This document shows positions 6,428-8,130 of a DNA stretch of 8,130 bases, piece after piece. The notes beneath the pieces are model-generated. The model did no database searches. It saw only the letters and a program-made list of their open reading frames with translations, and had not been told where the DNA came from. This DNA comes from JBIOJM01 sp044450785. GTDB taxonomy: Bacteria > Planctomycetota > Planctomycetia > Isosphaerales > Isosphaeraceae. Both the position numbers and the translations under genes were made by a program. The DNA lies in NCBI GenBank assembly GCA_044450785.1, contig JBIOJM010000414.1:1-8130 (forward strand). The letters are read 5' to 3'. The first letter of the stretch is position 1. Every line of letters begins with the position of its first letter.

Positions 6428-6840
6428 GAAAAGTGCTCCGCGAGTGCCTTTTCATGGGATTCTCTCTTCATCGGCGTTGGAATGGAATAGTCTGCCGGTC
6501 CCTTGGACGAAGTTGCTGGCGCCCCCTCCCCATTATTGTTTGATCGGCAAACGTCGCCCAAAACATGCCTTTTATAGCTCAGAGATGCCTTTGCGCACAA
6601 ATCGGCCTCACTCCCCACAAATTCGCTGCCTTTTATGGGTTAGTAGGCAAAGCCCGATCATAGTAAAATTAGGGAAAATACACACGCCTGGCAAACTCAG
6701 ATTAACTCCGTTCTTGAGTTCAGCCGATAAGATCGCGAGAGGGAACACCGTGATCGAACGGGGAACGGGGCGGGAGCATCCTGGCGACTGGCTGCCGGAG
6801 GAGACGAAGCGTGTCCGACGGGGAGGGAGGACGGCGGGTC
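6428..6840. other. AT-richer intergenic region with short direct repeats
   Basis: This 413-bp gap between divergent genes has clearly more A/T than the coding flanks, mainly from 6530 to 6730. TGCCTTTTAT occurs at 6566-6575 and 6627-6636, ATGCCTTT at 6565-6572 and 6585-6592, and GGCAAA at 6546, 6646 and 6690. A weak minus-strand promoter candidate for the 87-residue gene is TTGTGC (6595-6600), 18 bp, TATAAA (6571-6576). For the efflux gene, TAAAAT at 6664-6669 could be a -10 but its -35 partner (TTAGTA, 18 bp away) is poor. Other open frames here have implausible composition. No RNA gene was recognised. Confidence 0.45.
6826..6831 (+). promoter_or_regulatory. Ribosome binding site for the TolC-family gene
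   Basis: GGAGGA ends nine bases before ATG 6841, within a purine-rich run starting at 6821. An in-frame GTG at 6811 also has GGAGGAG seven bases ahead. ATG 6841 is preferred because it starts a normal signal peptide. Confidence 0.5.
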
Positions 6841-8130
6841 ATGCGGGATCGTCGATTCGGTTGGTGGCGAGCGCTGGCCGGATTGCTGGTGGCGATCTGG
6901 GCTCCGCGTGCGTGCTGGGCGCAGGCCCCGACGATCGAGGGGTCCGGGACCTTTCAAACCCTCACCGGGAGCACGACACCGGGGTCGGCGCAATCGCTCC
7001 TGGGGCCGATGCCGGGGACGACCGGTGGGAGATTGGGGATCCAGCCGGGCAGCGATGAGATGCTATTCGGTCGGCTCGGGCCCTCGACGCCGCGAGTCCC
7101 AACTTCGATCTCGACGCCGGGTGGAGTGTACCAGGGGCCGCCGCAATCCCGAGGAGTCGTCGCGCCCCAGCCACTTCCTGTTCCGAAGCCACCGTTCTAT
7201 GGCACTCTCGAGATGCCCAAGGAGGACGAGGCGGTCATCGGGCCGCCCGATGGGTTGACGCTGGACCAGGCGATCGATCGATTGGTCCACGAGAACCTGG
7301 ACCTCCGCGCGAAGAACTACGAGATCCCCCAGGCCCGCGCCGATGTCTTGACGGCCAGTCTGCGCGGCAACCCGATCTTCTATGCCGACGGCCAGCTCAT
7401 CCCTTACGGCTCCGATTCGGTTCGGCGGCCGGACGGCCCCACCCAATACGATGTCAATGTCTCGCAACCGTTCGATTATGCCCACAAGCGCCCGAGACGG
7501 GTCGAGCTCGCAAGCCGGGCGCTGAGAGTGCAGGAGGCCCAGTTCCAGGATGCCGTCCGCGGGGCCATTAAGAACCTGTACAACACCTACGTCGATGCGC
7601 TGGCGGCACGGCAGACCGTGATCTACGCGCAGGCGAGCGTCAAGGGGCTCGATCACGTCCTCGTCACAACCCAAACGCTCTACAAACAAGATCGAGCGGT
7701 GAGTGCGGACGTCGATCAGGCCAAGGCGGATCGTGAGATCGCGGCCGCCGGGTTGCTCGACGCCGAGGAAAACTTCCGCAAGATGAAGCGAATCCTGGCG
7801 GAACAGTTGAATCTGCCCCCGGACCGGGCCGAGCAACTCGAGCTGCGCGGCACGATTCAGGACCTCGCGCCCCCGCCTCCCCCCGACGACGAGCTGATCA
7901 GGATCGCGCTCGACTCCCGTCCCGACGTGGCGGCCTACCGCTTCGGGATCCTGGTGGCCGAAGCCAATGTCCAGCTCCAGCGGGCCAACCGTTTCCAGGA
8001 CGCTTACTTGCTTTGTCAACCGTTCACGTACCAGAATAATGCACCCTATGGCCGACAAAGCGGGGCATCGTGGGCGGTCGGGATCACCGTACCCCTGCCG
8101 GTCTTCAACCGCAACCAGGGAAACATCGAG
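6841..8130 (+). CDS. TolC/CzcC-family outer-membrane efflux protein, C-terminus cut by window edge
   Basis: The frame is open for 430 codons to the right edge. Residues 1-28 form a signal peptide (MRDRRFGWWRALAGLLVAIW, cleavage after CWA), so the product is exported. Residues 30-135 are an unusual Pro/Gly/Ser/Thr-rich linker. The first outer-membrane-efflux repeat spans about 139-340: 'LTLDQAIDRLVHENLDLRAKNYEIPQARADV', a beta-strand segment 'QYDVNVSQPFD', then long helices (224-325) ending 'LAEQLNLP'. The second repeat begins at about 349 ('DELIRIALDSRPDVAAYRFGILVAEANVQLQRAN') and reaches its strand 'SGASWAVGITVPLPVFNRNQGNIE'. The protein should trimerise as the outer-membrane channel of a tripartite exporter, with a periplasmic adaptor and an RND or ABC pump probably encoded to the right. 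Substrate (metal, drug or other) cannot be read from this part. GTG 6811 is an alternative start. Confidence 0.93.
   Translation, partial: MRDRRFGWWRALAGLLVAIWAPRACWAQAPTIEGSGTFQTLTGSTTPGSAQSLLGPMPGTTGGRLGIQPGSDEMLFGRLGPSTPRVPTSISTPGGVYQGPPQSRGVVAPQPLPVPKPPFYGTLEMPKEDEAVIGPPDGLTLDQAIDRLVHENLDLRAKNYEIPQARADVLTASLRGNPIFYADGQLIPYGSDSVRRPDGPTQYDVNVSQPFDYAHKRPRRVELASRALRVQEAQFQDAVRGAIKNLYNTYVDALAARQTVIYAQASVKGLDHVLVTTQTLYKQDRAVSADVDQAKADREIAAAGLLDAEENFRKMKRILAEQLNLPPDRAEQLELRGTIQDLAPPPPPDDELIRIALDSRPDVAAYRFGILVAEANVQLQRANRFQDAYLLCQPFTYQNNAPYGRQSGASWAVGITVPLPVFNRNQGNIE

Noticed and set aside
6385..6618. 77-codon minus-strand frame
   Set aside because: It overlaps the better supported 87-residue gene in another frame and has no domain-like pattern.
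6742..6766. Two GGAAC copies upstream of the efflux gene, resembling the -35 of ECF sigma promoters
   Set aside because: No CGTC- or GTC-type -10 lies 16-17 bp downstream of either copy, so an ECF promoter is not supported.
7063..8058. 331-codon open frame on the minus strand
   Set aside because: It lies fully opposite the TolC-family gene, whose signal peptide and two efflux repeats are clear. Long antisense frames are expected in GC-rich coding DNA, and its translation matches nothing recognisable.

Overview
The window is GC-rich bacterial chromosome. Its gene style points to Planctomycetota, most likely an Isosphaeraceae relative: secreted proteins of unknown function, a sigma factor with a large extra N-terminal half, and an outer-membrane efflux protein with a long Pro/Gly linker and a planctomycete-like second repeat. 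The taxon is inferred from protein features remembered from that phylum, not from a marker gene. I see no tRNA, rRNA, CRISPR array, transposase or phage gene.

Layout. The left third (1-2886) holds two minus-strand genes for exported proteins of unknown function. The first is cut by the left edge. They appear to be distant paralogues sharing a region built around a 'VG..W.(V/I)R' motif. A well-formed sigma70-type promoter (TTGACA, 16 bp, CATAAT) lies ahead of the upstream gene at 2886. An inverted repeat sits between the two genes.

The centre (3344-6016) is a plus-strand pair. The first gene encodes a sigma70-family factor whose N-terminal half carries one clear and two possible helix-turn-helix modules. 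The second, 12 bp downstream, encodes a DUF72 (YecE-like) protein. The spacing suggests co-transcription. The divergent 457-bp region before the sigma gene contains an imperfect 23-bp palindrome. After the DUF72 gene come three closely spaced potential stem-loops, then a small convergent minus-strand gene for an 87-residue protein (6164-6427).

The right end (6841-8130) is the 5' part of a TolC/CzcC-type outer-membrane efflux gene that runs off the edge. It lies beyond a comparatively AT-rich 413-bp non-coding stretch with short direct repeats.

Functional picture. The sigma/DUF72 pair is the only likely operon with a regulatory role. The TolC gene probably starts an efflux operon whose inner-membrane and periplasmic genes would lie to the right. 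No complete new defence or mobile system is visible. The most distinctive item is the composite sigma factor, which also has substitutions where canonical sigma70 contacts and melts the -10 element.
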